64,000 bases of DNA. Source: Zychaea mexicana (Eukaryota; Mucoromycota; Mucoromycetes; Mucorales; Lichtheimiaceae). A model generated the notes under the pieces. The model did no database searches. It was not told the DNA's origin and worked only from the letters and a program-made list of their open reading frames with translations. This document shows, in pieces, positions 21,956 through 32,514 of the stretch (positions within the stretch are counted from its first letter, which is position 1; every line of letters begins with the position of its first letter). The stretch covers positions 51,959 through 115,958 of the forward strand of contig NW_026516794.1 in the NCBI RefSeq assembly GCF_025766255.1, in the 5' to 3' direction. The position numbers were made by a program, and so were the translations under genes.

Positions 21956-22159
21956 TTGGTTGAACGTGTAACCATCGCATCATTCATAATGTCCAAAGTT
22001 TTCCATCTCAACAAAATGTCCAAGACCCATTTCAAGAGCAAGAGAATTCCACCTTTGAAGATTCTAACGTGTAAATTTTGCGAAGAAACTGAACACGATC
22101 TGTTCAGTTGCGAGGTGTACATCGAATTGCACGACTACCTCATTATTTGCGAGGATTGA
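21956..22159 (+). CDS. Small zinc-knuckle ORF in the Helitron 3' region
   Basis: The frame includes MSKTHFKSKRIPPLKILT followed by CKFCEETEHDLFSC, an exact C-X2-C-X4-H-X4-C knuckle. The inverted Helitron copy has the same sequence with Tyr for the second Cys, and continues as CEDCPGMGHESSESSEC, suggesting a second knuckle-like repeat. In copy 1 the continuation is disrupted by two adjacent stops (near 22157) but picks up again as GLESSESTECIN. It could be a captured retrotransposon gag fragment or a Helitron accessory protein. Both known copies are damaged. Confidence 0.5.
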   Translation: MVERVTIASFIMSKVFHLNKMSKTHFKSKRIPPLKILTCKFCEETEHDLFSCEVYIELHDYLIICED

Positions 22160-22424
22160 TGATGTGTTGGGCTTGAATCATCTGAGAGTACGGAATGCAT
22201 TAACTCAGGTAATTAGCGTTGACACGGTAAAATCATACAAATATTCTTACTGTGTATGACGTATTAACTTTGGGCATTTTTTAAAGCAGTGACGGCATCC
22301 TTTTTTTTTAACCAAACAATAAAAACAATTTCCACAACTGTTTTCGACATCACTTTTAAGCAGATTACTTTGAGAACATATTTTCAGCATTGTTTGAAGA
22401 ACACTTGGGAGGCGGTAGGGGGGC

Positions 22425-22550
22425 TTTGCCCCCCACCCGGGGTCTGGGGCAGAGCCCCAGTAAACTGGTCCCTGGAGGACAGATGCTGACACGCAGCGAA
22501 GTGGAGGGGCTCACATCATCTGGAAGCGAAGCAGAGGGACCAGTTTATCT
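22425..22550. repeat. Helitron 3' terminal palindromic block
   Basis: Several nested hairpins: GGGGC-TTT-GCCCC, CTGGGGC-AGA-GCCCCAG, and an outer 13-bp perfect inverted repeat TAAACTGGTCCCT (22450-22462) / AGGGACCAGTTTA (22537-22549). The same block, inverted, sits at 47168-47290 in the second copy. A hairpin near the 3' end is expected for Helitrons, but this one is unusually large. Confidence 0.65.
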
Positions 22551-22559
22551 ACTATTAAA

Positions 22560-24396
22560 AGAGAAGTGGTCCTTACAAAGTTACCCTTTTTTGGTAATTC
22601 GGACGGCTAAGCCCCGACAATTTTTTTTCAACTGCCCTGAAAGCTTTTAACAGTTTCTTTTTGTCTTTACACTGATTCCCTACTTCCAACTTCGGTCAAT
22701 TTCTTACAAAATGAACTCGTAACAAGTATGTCGTTAGATTAGCTGGAATTGTGTTGTACCTTATGTACCTTACGATATCCAAAAGAATTATTTCTGTCTA
22801 AAGAAAGATGAATGAATATTAAATATATGTATTCTCGGCTTAACTGCAAACTAACCTGAAATTCGCACCTACGTTTGCAGTGCAACCACTCATTTAACTT
22901 GACTAATAGTACTCAGAAAATCCGGATTGGCTGACCCGTTTCGTTTCGAATTGAAATGAAACAGATTAAGATTGCATTTTTTACGAAACGAAACGGATTT
23001 GGATTCGAGTTTGCTGATCCGGATCAAAAACGGTTCAAAAGTTTGCGATCCGTTTGATCCGTTTGATCCGTTTTTCTCATGTCGAATGCACAGCATGCCA
23101 ATTCTAGTACAATGCACCTCAACTCACAACTCCATTTATAGAAAACAAAAACGAGTTTTTATTTGTGCTAAGTTAGTAAAGTTGTAAATAGTGCAGAAGT
23201 AAAAGTAGCAGTAGTATCCATACTGTAGCAGCATCAAAGTACCGACTCTGCAAACACCAAAATATATGATGATAGATCCTCTATTTTTTCAACTTACACA
23301 TAATATTGAGGTATGCTTGCGTTATATAGCTATCCATCTACTGTCGTGTATCAAAATACAGCAGAATGGCCTCGCTATTCTTATGCCATACACTATAACG
23401 GAAAGAAACATAGCTGTCCAATACCACTTCCATTATTCGATGTGATCATAAGATTTTGAGCTTGTTTATTGCCTAGAAGAGAACTGTATACCCATCAGTT
23501 AGCTTAATTAACCAAAGTTGTATTATAGAATATAGACATCTCCTAAAGGCTGAAAACAATAGACGAATGATATGATAGCGGCAATGGATAAAATCAAAGA
23601 TAGATGAAAGTTAACAATGGCATATACACTGTAGCAGAAAACAAAGCATTGATCCCGGAACCAAATAGGCAGTTATCAGCAAAGTCAAGTAAAAATGTTT
23701 TCCTTATCAGTAGGATAGCAGTGTAAAAAAAGTCAAAGTAAATGCAACGATTTTCAATGGGCAGTTATCGGCAATGTCAAGCAAAGTATGTCTCGTATAT
23801 CAGGAGCATATCAAAGCAAATGGCTCCGATGTCAACGGGATTTGTTATCAGTGGAACCAAGTAACGGAATCTCGTAATTCGATAGTGATGGGCATAAGCA
23901 TACACAGGAGTGGATAAGTAGAAAGCTTATCAGACATTATAATACGGAGGCACCCACTGAATATCGATAGCTGTTTTATTTAGCAAAAAAGCAAACCCGG
24001 TTTGCACCGATAGCCTGATACCGTAGATCTTTTTGAGTTGGGCCCAATTGTGGCGGAAATAAATTACGTTTCAAGGAAATTACGTCCTATCCTATCAAGC
24101 GTCATTCCAGCGCTGTAGCGGATCGTTAATCCACGATGTAGAAGTGCTTTACTATCATGCTTGAAAATCTATCATGCTTGAAAGTCTATCATGCTGCAAA
24201 AATAGATGTAAAAGAACAAGGAAGCAACATATATAAAAGCAAGAAGAGAAGAACGATTCAAAGGCATATCGGCATATTTTTATTTTAATAACCGAGTAAG
24301 CTATACCACTTTTCACTTGCATTATTTTGTGATGTATCCTACCACTTTTCTTTACCATATATTAATACACTGCCATGCCTGTGTAGATACTTACAA
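22560..24396. other. Non-coding region with inverted and tandem short repeats
   Basis: No supported gene. CCGTTTCGTTTCG (22936-22948) is mirrored at 22984-22996. GATCCGTTT occurs three times in tandem at 23047, 23056 and 23065. This resembles a transposon subterminal region, but no partner end was found. Confidence 0.45.
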
Positions 24397-25655
24397 TGAA
24401 CCAACCCGAGTTTTCAATTCTTGGTAAACGCCGTCTTTCCACCAGCAATCATGATGACTTGTCCGATCATAGCGAAGTATGTTTATATCATAAACCCGTT
24501 GCATCACAAATACGTACCTGACCATCTGTACTAATATAAGTCGTTACCGATGGTTAGGAATCATCAACTCTTGCTCGGGCCCAAAGCTTTATGTTAGTTG
24601 ACCACCAATCGTCTGCCATGTCAACCGATGCTGACATCGTTGAAATGGAGAGCACCAGCGATATCGAATGCGTCATTTCAGGTACCAATAAGCGGCAAAC
24701 CAAGGGAAAAACTGTCAAAGCGCGCAAAAGTTGGGTGTACAAATGGTTCAGAGAGGCCCACAAAAGCCAGAGTGGCGGCATCTTTTATTATTGCAATGTT
24801 CCGGTCAGCAACGGTTTCTGCAATAGAAAATACCAAGATCCCAAAGGTACTACGACGGGTCTATCGAACCATTTGCTCAAGAACCACAATATTATCAAGA
24901 ATACTTCCGTTGATGCACCACCATAGGGACAAACGCTCGACGCCTTTCTTGCTCCTGGTTTTAGCGTTTCCAGGTTCAGCTCTGAAGCATTCCGTCACGC
25001 ACTTTGTCTTTTTCTCGTGTCTGCTGCTTTGCCATTTGCGATCGTCGAGAATCCGTGGTTCCAGTTGCTACTGAATCTTGCAGAATCAGCACCGACAACT
25101 ACGCATATCAAATTGCCAAGTGACAGCACTGCCGCCCGCGACTTGTTTGACACATACCATATCTACCGCACTCGCATATTCGAGGTACTGAAAGACGTGC
25201 CGTTCCTATCATACACCGTCGATGCCTGGACAAGTGAGTGGAGGGCTTCTTTTCTTGGTATCACGGCCCACTGGATCGACAATGATTGGAACCAGCAATC
25301 AATCGTCCTTAGTCTGGAGCTTCTCACCGCTCCACATACAGGAGCAAACATGGCAGACGCATTCCTCAAGGTACTGGGTGACTGGAGCCTTACAACAAAA
25401 CCATTCTTCTTGACGGCAGATAATGCTTCCAATATGAACACAATGGCGCAAAACTTGGAGTTCCAGGTCGGTGGGGATATTTTTGACGCCACGCAGAACC
25501 GTATACGCTGCATAACCTATGATTTAAATTTGGCAGTGCAGGCAATTCTCCACGACGGGTTGCATGGCGAGGCGTATAATGATGAGCAAGAAGCTTTAAC
25601 TGGTAGCGACGATATAGCAGTGTTCAGTACAGGTACGAAAAAACACACAAGCTAA
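24397..25655 (+). pseudogene. hAT-3 transposase, 3'-truncated
   Basis: A first exon MNQPEFSILGKRRLSTSNHD ends at a GTATGT donor near 24478. After an intron the frame runs from about 24557 to 25655, broken only by a TAG at 24924 (APP-stop-GQTLDAFL, Gln-like). A BED-type finger (FCNRKYQDPKGTTTGLSNHL, then LKNH) and the catalytic region (YTVDAWTSEWRASFLGITAH, then LTADNASNM) are well kept. The protein stops just after VQAILHDGLHGEAY, and the C-terminal dimerisation domain is absent. The palindromes at 25690 and 25792 lie where the rest should be, so a rearrangement or insertion removed it. Confidence 0.8.
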
Positions 25656-25689
25656 CAGTACACACACCATGTTAGGGTGCTCTCAAAAA

Positions 25690-25709
25690 GGGCGAACGGC
25701 CGTTCGCCC
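25690..25709. repeat. 20-bp perfect palindrome GGGCGAACGG/CCGTTCGCCC
   Basis: Perfect, no spacer, GC-rich in an AT-rich setting. It is followed at once by CCACCCACGAAT, which on the other strand reads ATTCGTGGGTGG, a copy of the core of the 22-bp array downstream. Confidence 0.85.
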
Positions 25710-25791
25710 CACCCACGAATAGGAATAATTTTAAAATGCCGAAAAATTGTATCCATATGAAGGTGGGTCGAAGCTTCCAAATTGAGCGAAT

Positions 25792-25820
25792 CGTCGTCTC
25801 AACAAATTGTTGAGACGACG
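25792..25820. repeat. 29-nt palindrome, 14-bp arms and 1-nt centre
   Basis: Arms CGTCGTCTCAACAA and TTGTTGAGACGACG around a single A. Perfect arms of this length are not expected by chance. Confidence 0.85.
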
Positions 25821-25997
25821 CCTCGGTCCGAACTCGAAAAGGAAAGTAGCTGTGTCACATCCATGCAACGGCAATCGACTTGAATTTGGAAAAGCAGAAA
25901 AGGTATCATTTTTCCTATACCTGTCAATAGTACATCATCATTGCAGTACCAATAGTATAGGATTTTGCATTCGATACCAATGCCGGCCTTCTATTTC

Positions 25998-26462
25998 TTC
26001 GTACTTTGGAGGATATTTTTGGTATGCAGGAGGAGCATTTTTTGGTATATGGGTGGCAGATTTTTCGTATGGGGGTGGGTGGTTTTTGGTTTGTGGGACA
26101 AGCTTTTAGTTTGTGGGACAACAGCTTTCGTAAACGGGTGAAAAGTTTTTCGGAATCGGTTCCGTTAACGGGCTTGCCCTTTATTCGTATCTGGGCAACA
26201 GCTTGTTCGTATCTGGGTTACCCGAACTTTGTAAGTGGGAATATTTTTTTTTTGTAGTAGGCAAGAAGATGTTCGTTACTGAGCAACTATATTTTCGTTC
26301 TCGGGTGTACGAATGTTCGTTTATGGAAGTGCCTATTTTTCGCATGGGGCAAGCAGTAGTTCGCTATGGTGCTAACTAATTATTCGCACTGAAGAAAATC
26401 AAAGTTCGTACAGGAGAAATAGCATTGTTCGCAATCGGCATCTCGCATTCGTAACTGAGTTA
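25998..26462 (+). repeat. Degenerate array with 22-bp period (about 21 units)
   Basis: The core TTCGTA-NNN-GGG (variants TTGGT, TTAGT, TTCGC, TTTGT) starts at 25998, 26019, 26042, 26064, 26086, 26106, 26127, 26149, 26184, 26206, 26228, 26251, 26272, 26294, 26316, 26339, 26360, 26383, 26405, 26428 and 26448. Spacing is 20-23 bp except one gap of 35. Later parts of a unit often read GCAACA or GGGAC. The period is not a multiple of three and the frames contain stops, so it is not coding. It probably presents one face of the helix to a protein every two turns. Confidence 0.75.
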
Positions 26463-26610
26463 AGTGATGATAAGTCCACGCTGTTTGACGCCCACGACGA
26501 GTGTATTTAAAGACGGGATATCATTGTGAGACATGTTTCTCAAACAAGTCACATTAAAATGGTAGTACGAGGATATTATGAATCTTCCTCTCTTTTCCTC
26601 TTTCTTTTCA

Positions 26611-27237
26611 GAAATGCTATCTAACAAACGTAATCTGTCCCGCTCCTCTTCAACTTCTTCTATGGATGTTGACATTCATCAGCAAAAGTGTGCTCGAACT
26701 ATCAACCACACAGGCTCGGAAATAGCAGCTGCTAGTAATCTTTTGGGTATGTCTGCTGGTGGCCCAGTTGCAGCTCTTACGCGTTCTGCAAGCTAATTGT
26801 CGTTACAAGACAATCTAGGTGAAGGAGGTATGTAATACTTATACAGTAAAAGCACTTCGTATCCTTACATTACTTCTATATGACGTTATTTCAAAAGGCG
26901 AACAATCTGACGAAGCGAGCACTATATCTGGTGCGCGCGTAGAGGCCAATCAGGAGGAAACTCGAAACGCATCGCATGTTGAGGGTAATAAGGCGAACAG
27001 GAAGAGTAAATATCCTAGCTCTTAACATATAGTTTATTGATCTACACAGAGCGCCCCAAAGATCACCGACTAGATTGGGAGGGTGATTTTGATATGAGTG
27101 CCAGTGGTGAGGAGGGCCCTTCAACCACCCGACCTGAGCCTGAAGAGTCCGCTGATGCTAGTGGCAGTAGCAGCAGCTCTCGTAGAATTTCCCAGCAGCA
27201 AGGCAACAATGTTAATAAGAAAAGGGGGCTATAAATT
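26611..27237 (+). CDS. Hypothetical Ser-rich protein, possibly multi-exon
   Basis: MLSNKRNLSRSSSTSSMDVD begins at 26611. GTATGT at 26829 could start an intron ending before GEQSDEASTISGARV. A further segment, RPKDHRLDWEGDFDMSASGE, ends with a Ser-rich stretch and NKKRGL at 27237. Stops at 26794 and 27023 break a simple reading, so splicing is guessed. Composition (Ser, Glu, basic clusters) suggests a disordered nuclear protein. No family recognised. Confidence 0.3.
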
Positions 27238-27239
27238 GC

Positions 27240-27851
27240 TAATTAATTTTAGTTATTCCTTTCACTGTCAAGTTAGGCTGCGTCCAAGTATTCCTTACCT
27301 AAAGGAGGGACATGCTCATTACCATTCCACTACTTAAGACTTAAGACTTAATTTAAACATAAAAGAGTATTATGTTCATAATGGTTTAAACATGTTTATA
27401 TAAAACATAAACACATAATATAAATTAAAAAAAAATTAAAAAAATAGCTTAAATGTTTCAAAAATAAAAAAATTATAATCTAATTTTTTATTTTTTCCTA
27501 TATATTTTTAAACAATTATTTATATTTAATTATTAAAACCTTTTTAAACTTATTGTTAATGATTAATACCCATTAAGGCTTGTTTTGTTCTACATAACAT
27601 CATAACTAAACACAATTTCGAAGACATATACGACGACGAAGAACTTCAAACTGTCATTAATGATCAGTAAGAACAACAGCCTGAAGACAACGCGAATTAG
27701 ACAACCCTGCATAATGATAGAATGACACCAGGAAAGGCCAGAAGGGAAGAGCTCTTCCATCATGTTATTAACAATCACAATTAGATCATTCTATCTGTCA
27801 TTATGTATTGTATATTTACTCTATCATTATTCTCTTTATTGTATCAACATC
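27240..27851. other. AT-rich spacer
   Basis: Very AT-rich from 27350 to 27560, with poly-A/poly-T tracts similar in style to 13.0-13.2 and 54.05-54.2 kb. No gene seen. Confidence 0.4.
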
Positions 27852-29225
27852 AATCCTCTACTACTAATACTTCTTCCATCTCCTCCTCGTCGCTGTCATT
27901 CTTGCTGTCATCATTGCCGCCCTGATCCTTATCTACAATCTCTTGTAGCTCGCTTGCCAATGACTTGTCATCACCATCGTCACCTGAGTTGTACTTGTCA
28001 TCATCATCGTCAAATACAGCTTTTTGTATCACATTGTTGGTGAAACCAGCTTCTAACATTATCTTCATCATTACTGTTCTGGATTCACGATCCTAGATCC
28101 GTACCTTCTTCGCCTCTAATTGCTGCCGTTGACGATCCATTCACTCTTGTTGTACTTGTTGATGAATATCTAGCTTGCATTGATGCTCAAAAACATCCAT
28201 CTTATGCTTTGCGAGTTCTCGCTTGAGTTTCAAACTTTCTTCCATGAACTGCTTGTTGTCATTAGTTATATCCCAGAGTGTTGCTACTAAGGGATTTTTT
28301 CTTATTTTTTTGGATTTCTTGGATTGGGCACGAGTCGGTTGTGACGATGAGGCTTGTTGGTGCTGGTGCTGCTGTAGGTTGCCCTCATCAATGTCTTCGC
28401 CGTCATCATCGTCGTATATGTTGTCAAGGTCATTGTCGAAGCTTAGATGGTGTTGAGTTGGTACCGAGGGTAATGGTGATGATGAAGATGTTGTTATGGC
28501 TTCACCTGAGTGGTTTGTTGGCATGTGCAGAGTTTCTGAAAGATAGAGGGGGCGACTGGCGTGGTTATCGCTCATTATCTGTTCCAGCTCGTAATAGTAC
28601 TTGAAGGCGGCTTTAACGTTTCTGTCTATATATTTTGCATATAATGTGTTAGCTTCAAATAAGTATACATTGGTCGATAGTTTGTTCTAATCATTTTGAT
28701 TACTACATCCCCGTCTTATCTTCATTGGCTCCATTCTCGTCATTGTCAATAGCCCCATCACCATAAGGTCCGCCGCCACCGGCCTCTCCAATCACGTCAT
28801 TGGCTTTGTTAAAGTTGGTGATCCATTCGTTTACCTTGCACGAAACATGGTATGCTGTTCGATGGGTTAAACCATGACTGTGCAGCTCTCGGACGATCTC
28901 AGTAAGTATCACCTTTATAGTGTCCTTCGAATTGCCCTTGCTTCCTTGCATCTTCGAATTCTTAGCCGTATTGCCGCCAGTACCTTGGTAGTGTTGATAG
29001 TTACCAGGTTCAAGCAACCATTCCAACAGTATTGTCTCGGATGACTTGCTGTTAGGGGTAACGTTATCTTATTCTATGATTTAGTCTTCTTCTTCTCTGT
29101 TATACTAAATGCAATGTTTGTAAATATTGGAACTATACACAGCATGACAGCAATATGACAGAAAAAATCATGTTACCTGAAGACTCGTCCGCATTAGAAG
29201 GATTTCCCTTGCGCCGCTTTTCCAT
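27852..29225 (-). CDS. Myb/SANT-like DNA-binding protein, Harbinger-type accessory (inferred)
   Basis: Exon 1 begins MEKRRKGNPSNADESSG (29225-29177, GTAAC donor). Exon 2 holds ILLEWLLEPGNYQHYQG, then VILTEIVRELHSHGL and VSCKVNEWITNFNKANDVIG. Exon 3 begins VKAAFKYYYELEQIMSDN and runs through acidic and Gln-rich segments to KRELAKHKMDVFEHQCKLD and an acidic C-terminus. The pattern of helix, Trp, then a Y-Y-x-x-L-x-x-I-M helix parallels the Harbinger accessory protein at 43271-44146. Two in-frame stops (TGA before MDRQRQQ, TAG after KKVRI) fit Arg and Gln codons. No transposase gene is next to it. Confidence 0.45.
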
Positions 29226-29602
29226 CGTTCAACATTGAACTGCTGTTACTATTAAATATAAATAATTGCGATTCGGGGATGACAGTCGCCGAGGATGGTT
29301 CAGTGATGGATTTTTCGTGTAGCATGATGTTGATGTATAAGGCCAGAAAAATCAGAAGAGTATGTTTTTGTAAGATATTAAAAAGATATCATTTATTTAC
29401 ACGACAAACAAAGTATTTATATGTTTGCTAACCCTGCTGCGGATCCGATGATTAATGCAAAATGTTAAAGAAAAGATGCAATATTTTGCTAAGGTATGAT
29501 GTAATTGTCGACTGCGCATACTTTGCTAAGCTATGATGTAATGGTCGACTGCGCAACACAAAAGAAAATGGCTGCAGTAAAGGTGTCACGAAATACCAGA
29601 AA
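29226..29602. other. Non-coding spacer
   Basis: A near-duplicated short segment (TATGATGTAATTGTCGACTGCGC and TATGATGTAATGGTCGACTGCGC forms at about 29489 and 29531) is the only structure noticed. Confidence 0.35.
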
Positions 29603-29762
29603 AGGGAATGGGTTCATTCTCATTTTCATTTTTTGATTTCCTATACGTTCTTATCCGAATGAAAACTGAAAATGAAAATGAAAATTTTCGAGTACCATTT
29701 TTAGAAGCCGTTCGGATTTTCATTTCATATGAAATTTTCATTTTTGTAATTGAATACCCCTA
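29603..29762. mobile_element. hAT-type MITE candidate (160 bp)
   Basis: The right end on the minus strand reads TAGGGGTATTCAATTACAAA, a hAT-style terminus. The left end reads AGGGAATGGGTTCATTCTCA. Inside, CATTTTCATTTT and AAAATGAAAATG blocks are in inverted arrangement. No target duplication seen. Confidence 0.4.
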
Positions 29763-29930
29763 CTATAATAATAGTAGAAATGAAGTAGAAAAATTACCTA
29801 ATATTGGATTCAGTGGAATCCAGCGTTGGGTTTCCGACGTCAGTAATCGACAGCGTAGTTTCCGACTGTCGTAAATGTCGGAAATACAGTATAAAGAATA
29901 TATATTTATCAAGAAAACTATAACAAAACA

Positions 29931-32387
29931 TTATTCGAAGCTTTCTAGTGGAGACAAACCAGGCAGAAACAGCGATTCCAGCTTCCACTTGTATCTCTTA
30001 TTTTCGGCTGGATGAACTTCATCACTCGCTTGGTCTTGGCAAGAATCTTGACCCTCTCCATCCAACATTTTGAACCATTCGTTCACCAAAACGTTCCATC
30101 TGGACGCCAAAACAGCGGCACTTTCCTCGTCGACATATCCATTTATGGTTTCTTCATACATGTCTTCGTTGTCAGGCTCCTGTTCGTCTATGTTGTCTAT
30201 GCTGCCCTCCATATACAAACTTTGACTACTTTCCATCCGCTGTAACATGGGTCGAGCAGTGGGCGTGGGTGTTTCAGTGTGCATCCATCGCATGTGCGCA
30301 TCTTCTTTTTGTAGCATGGCTCGGACTTATGCAATTTTGAGCACCTTCTCCCACCCAAGTCTGTTTTGTCATTTGCTGTAGATGAATCCCATATCGCTAA
30401 ACAGGCGTTCAAAGGAAGCTGAGTTAACGCCAATTGAATGCACGCGGCGAGCCACGAACACCAGATCCTTGCACTCATGGTTGGCTTGCTCCATCATAGC
30501 CCAATATCGCTCCATTGACGGGAATTGCTTGGCCATATTTGCACTGAATAGGTATTCTTACTCATGGTACCTTTGTATTTGCGCCATCATACTCTGAGAT
30601 TCTTGTCTGGTCCATATAGAGAAGTATCGCGCAGCCCACAAGCCAAGCTCGAGAACAGATACGCCTCGGTTTTCGGTGTCTCCGTGAAAAGGATCCAGGA
30701 AAGTGTTAATATTGTTGAGACGATAATTCGGGTTTAGGTACAATGCCAGAAGCAAAAGTGGCTGCTCCCACTGATACCAGCGTCGTTCCAATTGACTGAT
30801 AAAGGCACCCAACTGTTCTTGCGGTAACGTCTTAACAAAGTCGTTTGCAACGATGTGTGGGATGATACTTGCAAACTGATGAACAATATGATACAGCCTT
30901 GCTTGGTCGCTTTGTAAACAATCGATGCTGGTGGCAAAAGGCTGGACCATTTGATTGCAATCCTTGTACATGTACCCAGAAAGTTTCATCCTTGATAATG
31001 TTTGGTGCTTCAGGTGGCAAGCGAGTATCCATCGTTTTTTCCAAGGACAAGACGGTATGCTGCTTAAAGATATTTATGAATTAATAACTTGTTGCATTAA
31101 GTTCGAGTTGACCGTGGATTACTACGAATTAAAATGGGAACCTTCAATGCAATCTGTGTATTACATAAGCTTCTGAAAGCGTCAAAATGGCTGTTCCATT
31201 GGGTACTTGCAGGTTGTCGCAAGGTAACCCTACGTCGTTGCGGTGCACTGGTCTGATGATCTTTAAGTTTTCGCGTCAAATATGGGGAACGGTTGAACGC
31301 TTCAATAACTTTGACGGCTTGGGCTACATAGTCCTTCAGCGAAGTGAAGGCCTTGAACATGTCTGCGATACAAAGATTCATTTGATGGGCAAAACACGGA
31401 AGCCAAACGATATGTTAGTGGACGCGGCGCAATTGCGAACGAGCAGCAGTATATGCACTTGCCGAATCTGTAACGACTGCGATCACCTGGATATTGTTTT
31501 CAGGGATCTTTTCGGCGGCATCAAACAGCAAGCTTTCAAGCTTACTCTTGACCTCTAAAGTTCCTGAGATCTCACCAGATATATCCTTGGCATCCCAGAC
31601 CACGCTGCTTCCCTTAGCCGTGTTAAGCACCACACCTAGGATTGACTCCTTGGATACGTTTTTCCAACCATCGCAAGTAAGGGTCACACCTTGAGATCTT
31701 TGGACTTCCTCGATGATGGATGCATTTGCTTCTATGGCAATGGCGCTCAAGACTTCGTTTCCGAGATATTTACGAGATGGCAATCCATTAGGTTTGAACT
31801 AAGATGATAAAAAAACTCCTGTTAGGTTAAAGTTTTTTCAAGCTTAGTCGTTCAGTGAGTATAAAAAGTTAAAGCATTACCTGGACACGACTATTCAAAT
31901 GAACACACACATCACGAACTCTGGGATTCTCAATCCAACGGAAGGGCAAATTAGCAGAAATGGTGGCAAGTAAAAGTTTCCTATGGAACAATGCCAACCA
32001 ATCTGGGTTCTCAAAGGAACCGTACTTGGCAATGGAGGTTTGGTCGAGTCTTCTTCTTTGAACCAATGTCTCTGAGTAACTTGATGCTTGACTAATCGAA
32101 TTATCTGGAAAAACATCATCACTAGATCGATATCTTCCATTTGACAAAGATCCGCCTTGTCTTTATCCGAAAAATAAGGGCATTCCTACATGTATATGTT
32201 TGTACAATAACAACCTTCTAGTGCCTAGTGATTGTCGTTTTTAAAGCAGCACTTGATTATTGGACAACAAAATAAAACATACCCTTAGATGCTTTTCCAA
32301 CGTCTTCTTTTTTGTGTTGCTAAATTCTCTTGCTCCCTGTGGATTACGTTCAAGACAAGCCTTGCATTTTGCACTTTTGTCCGACAT
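29931..32387 (-). pseudogene. hAT-2 transposase (BED finger, DUF659-like, dimerisation domain), decayed
   Basis: Starts MSDKSAKCKACLERNPQGA with a C-X2-C...H finger. Then come WLALFHRKLLLATISANLPF, LTCDGWKNVSKESILGVVLN, VVTDSASAYTAAR, WLPCFAHQMNLCIADMFKAF and STQWNSHFDAF, the usual order of the DUF659/hAT core. The C-terminal box is IGVNSASFERLFSDMGFIYS. Intron-sized gaps lie near 31790-31880 and 32150-32280. Stops in the last third (TAA after YHE, TGA after IYSK, TAA after VLKIA) fit Gln or Arg codons. A separate subfamily from hAT-1 and hAT-3. Confidence 0.8.
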
Positions 32388-32431
32388 CCGCTTTCCATTC
32401 CAGCCATAGCAGCTGTGTTTCGACTCAGTTA

Positions 32432-32514
32432 AGTGGAAAGCATTAATAGAATTTGCACAGGCAGGAGGCCCTTGAGGCTCCAGGCAGTGACTGCCTCTGC
32501 ACCCTCGACTGATT
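32432..32514 (+). repeat. 83-bp dispersed repeat, copy 1
   Basis: GTGGAAAGCATTAATA, then GAATTTGCACAGGCAGGAGG and a hairpin AGGCAG-TGA-CTGCCT. It matches the minus strand of 50181-50263 at roughly 88% by eye. It sits 5' of hAT-2. Confidence 0.6.

Larger units (their letters stand above)
16340..22560 (+). mobile_element. Helitron, near full length
   Basis: Bounds are estimated from homology with the inverted second copy at 47168-48690: both share sequence from about 16340 and end near 22549. It contains zinc-knuckle exons, the Rep/helicase gene, a ~900-bp 3' region with a small knuckle ORF, and a terminal palindromic block. Exact TC and CTRR termini could not be fixed; the 3' end may instead be the TAAACTGGTCCCT/AGGGACCAGTTTA inverted repeat at 22450-22549. 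It lies directly after the Plavaka relic. Confidence 0.7.

Noticed and set aside
25807..26257. Two overlapping plus-strand frames over the 22-bp array
   Set aside because: The repeat period is not a multiple of three and the frames end in stops; the Gly/Trp/Phe-rich peptides come from the repeat.
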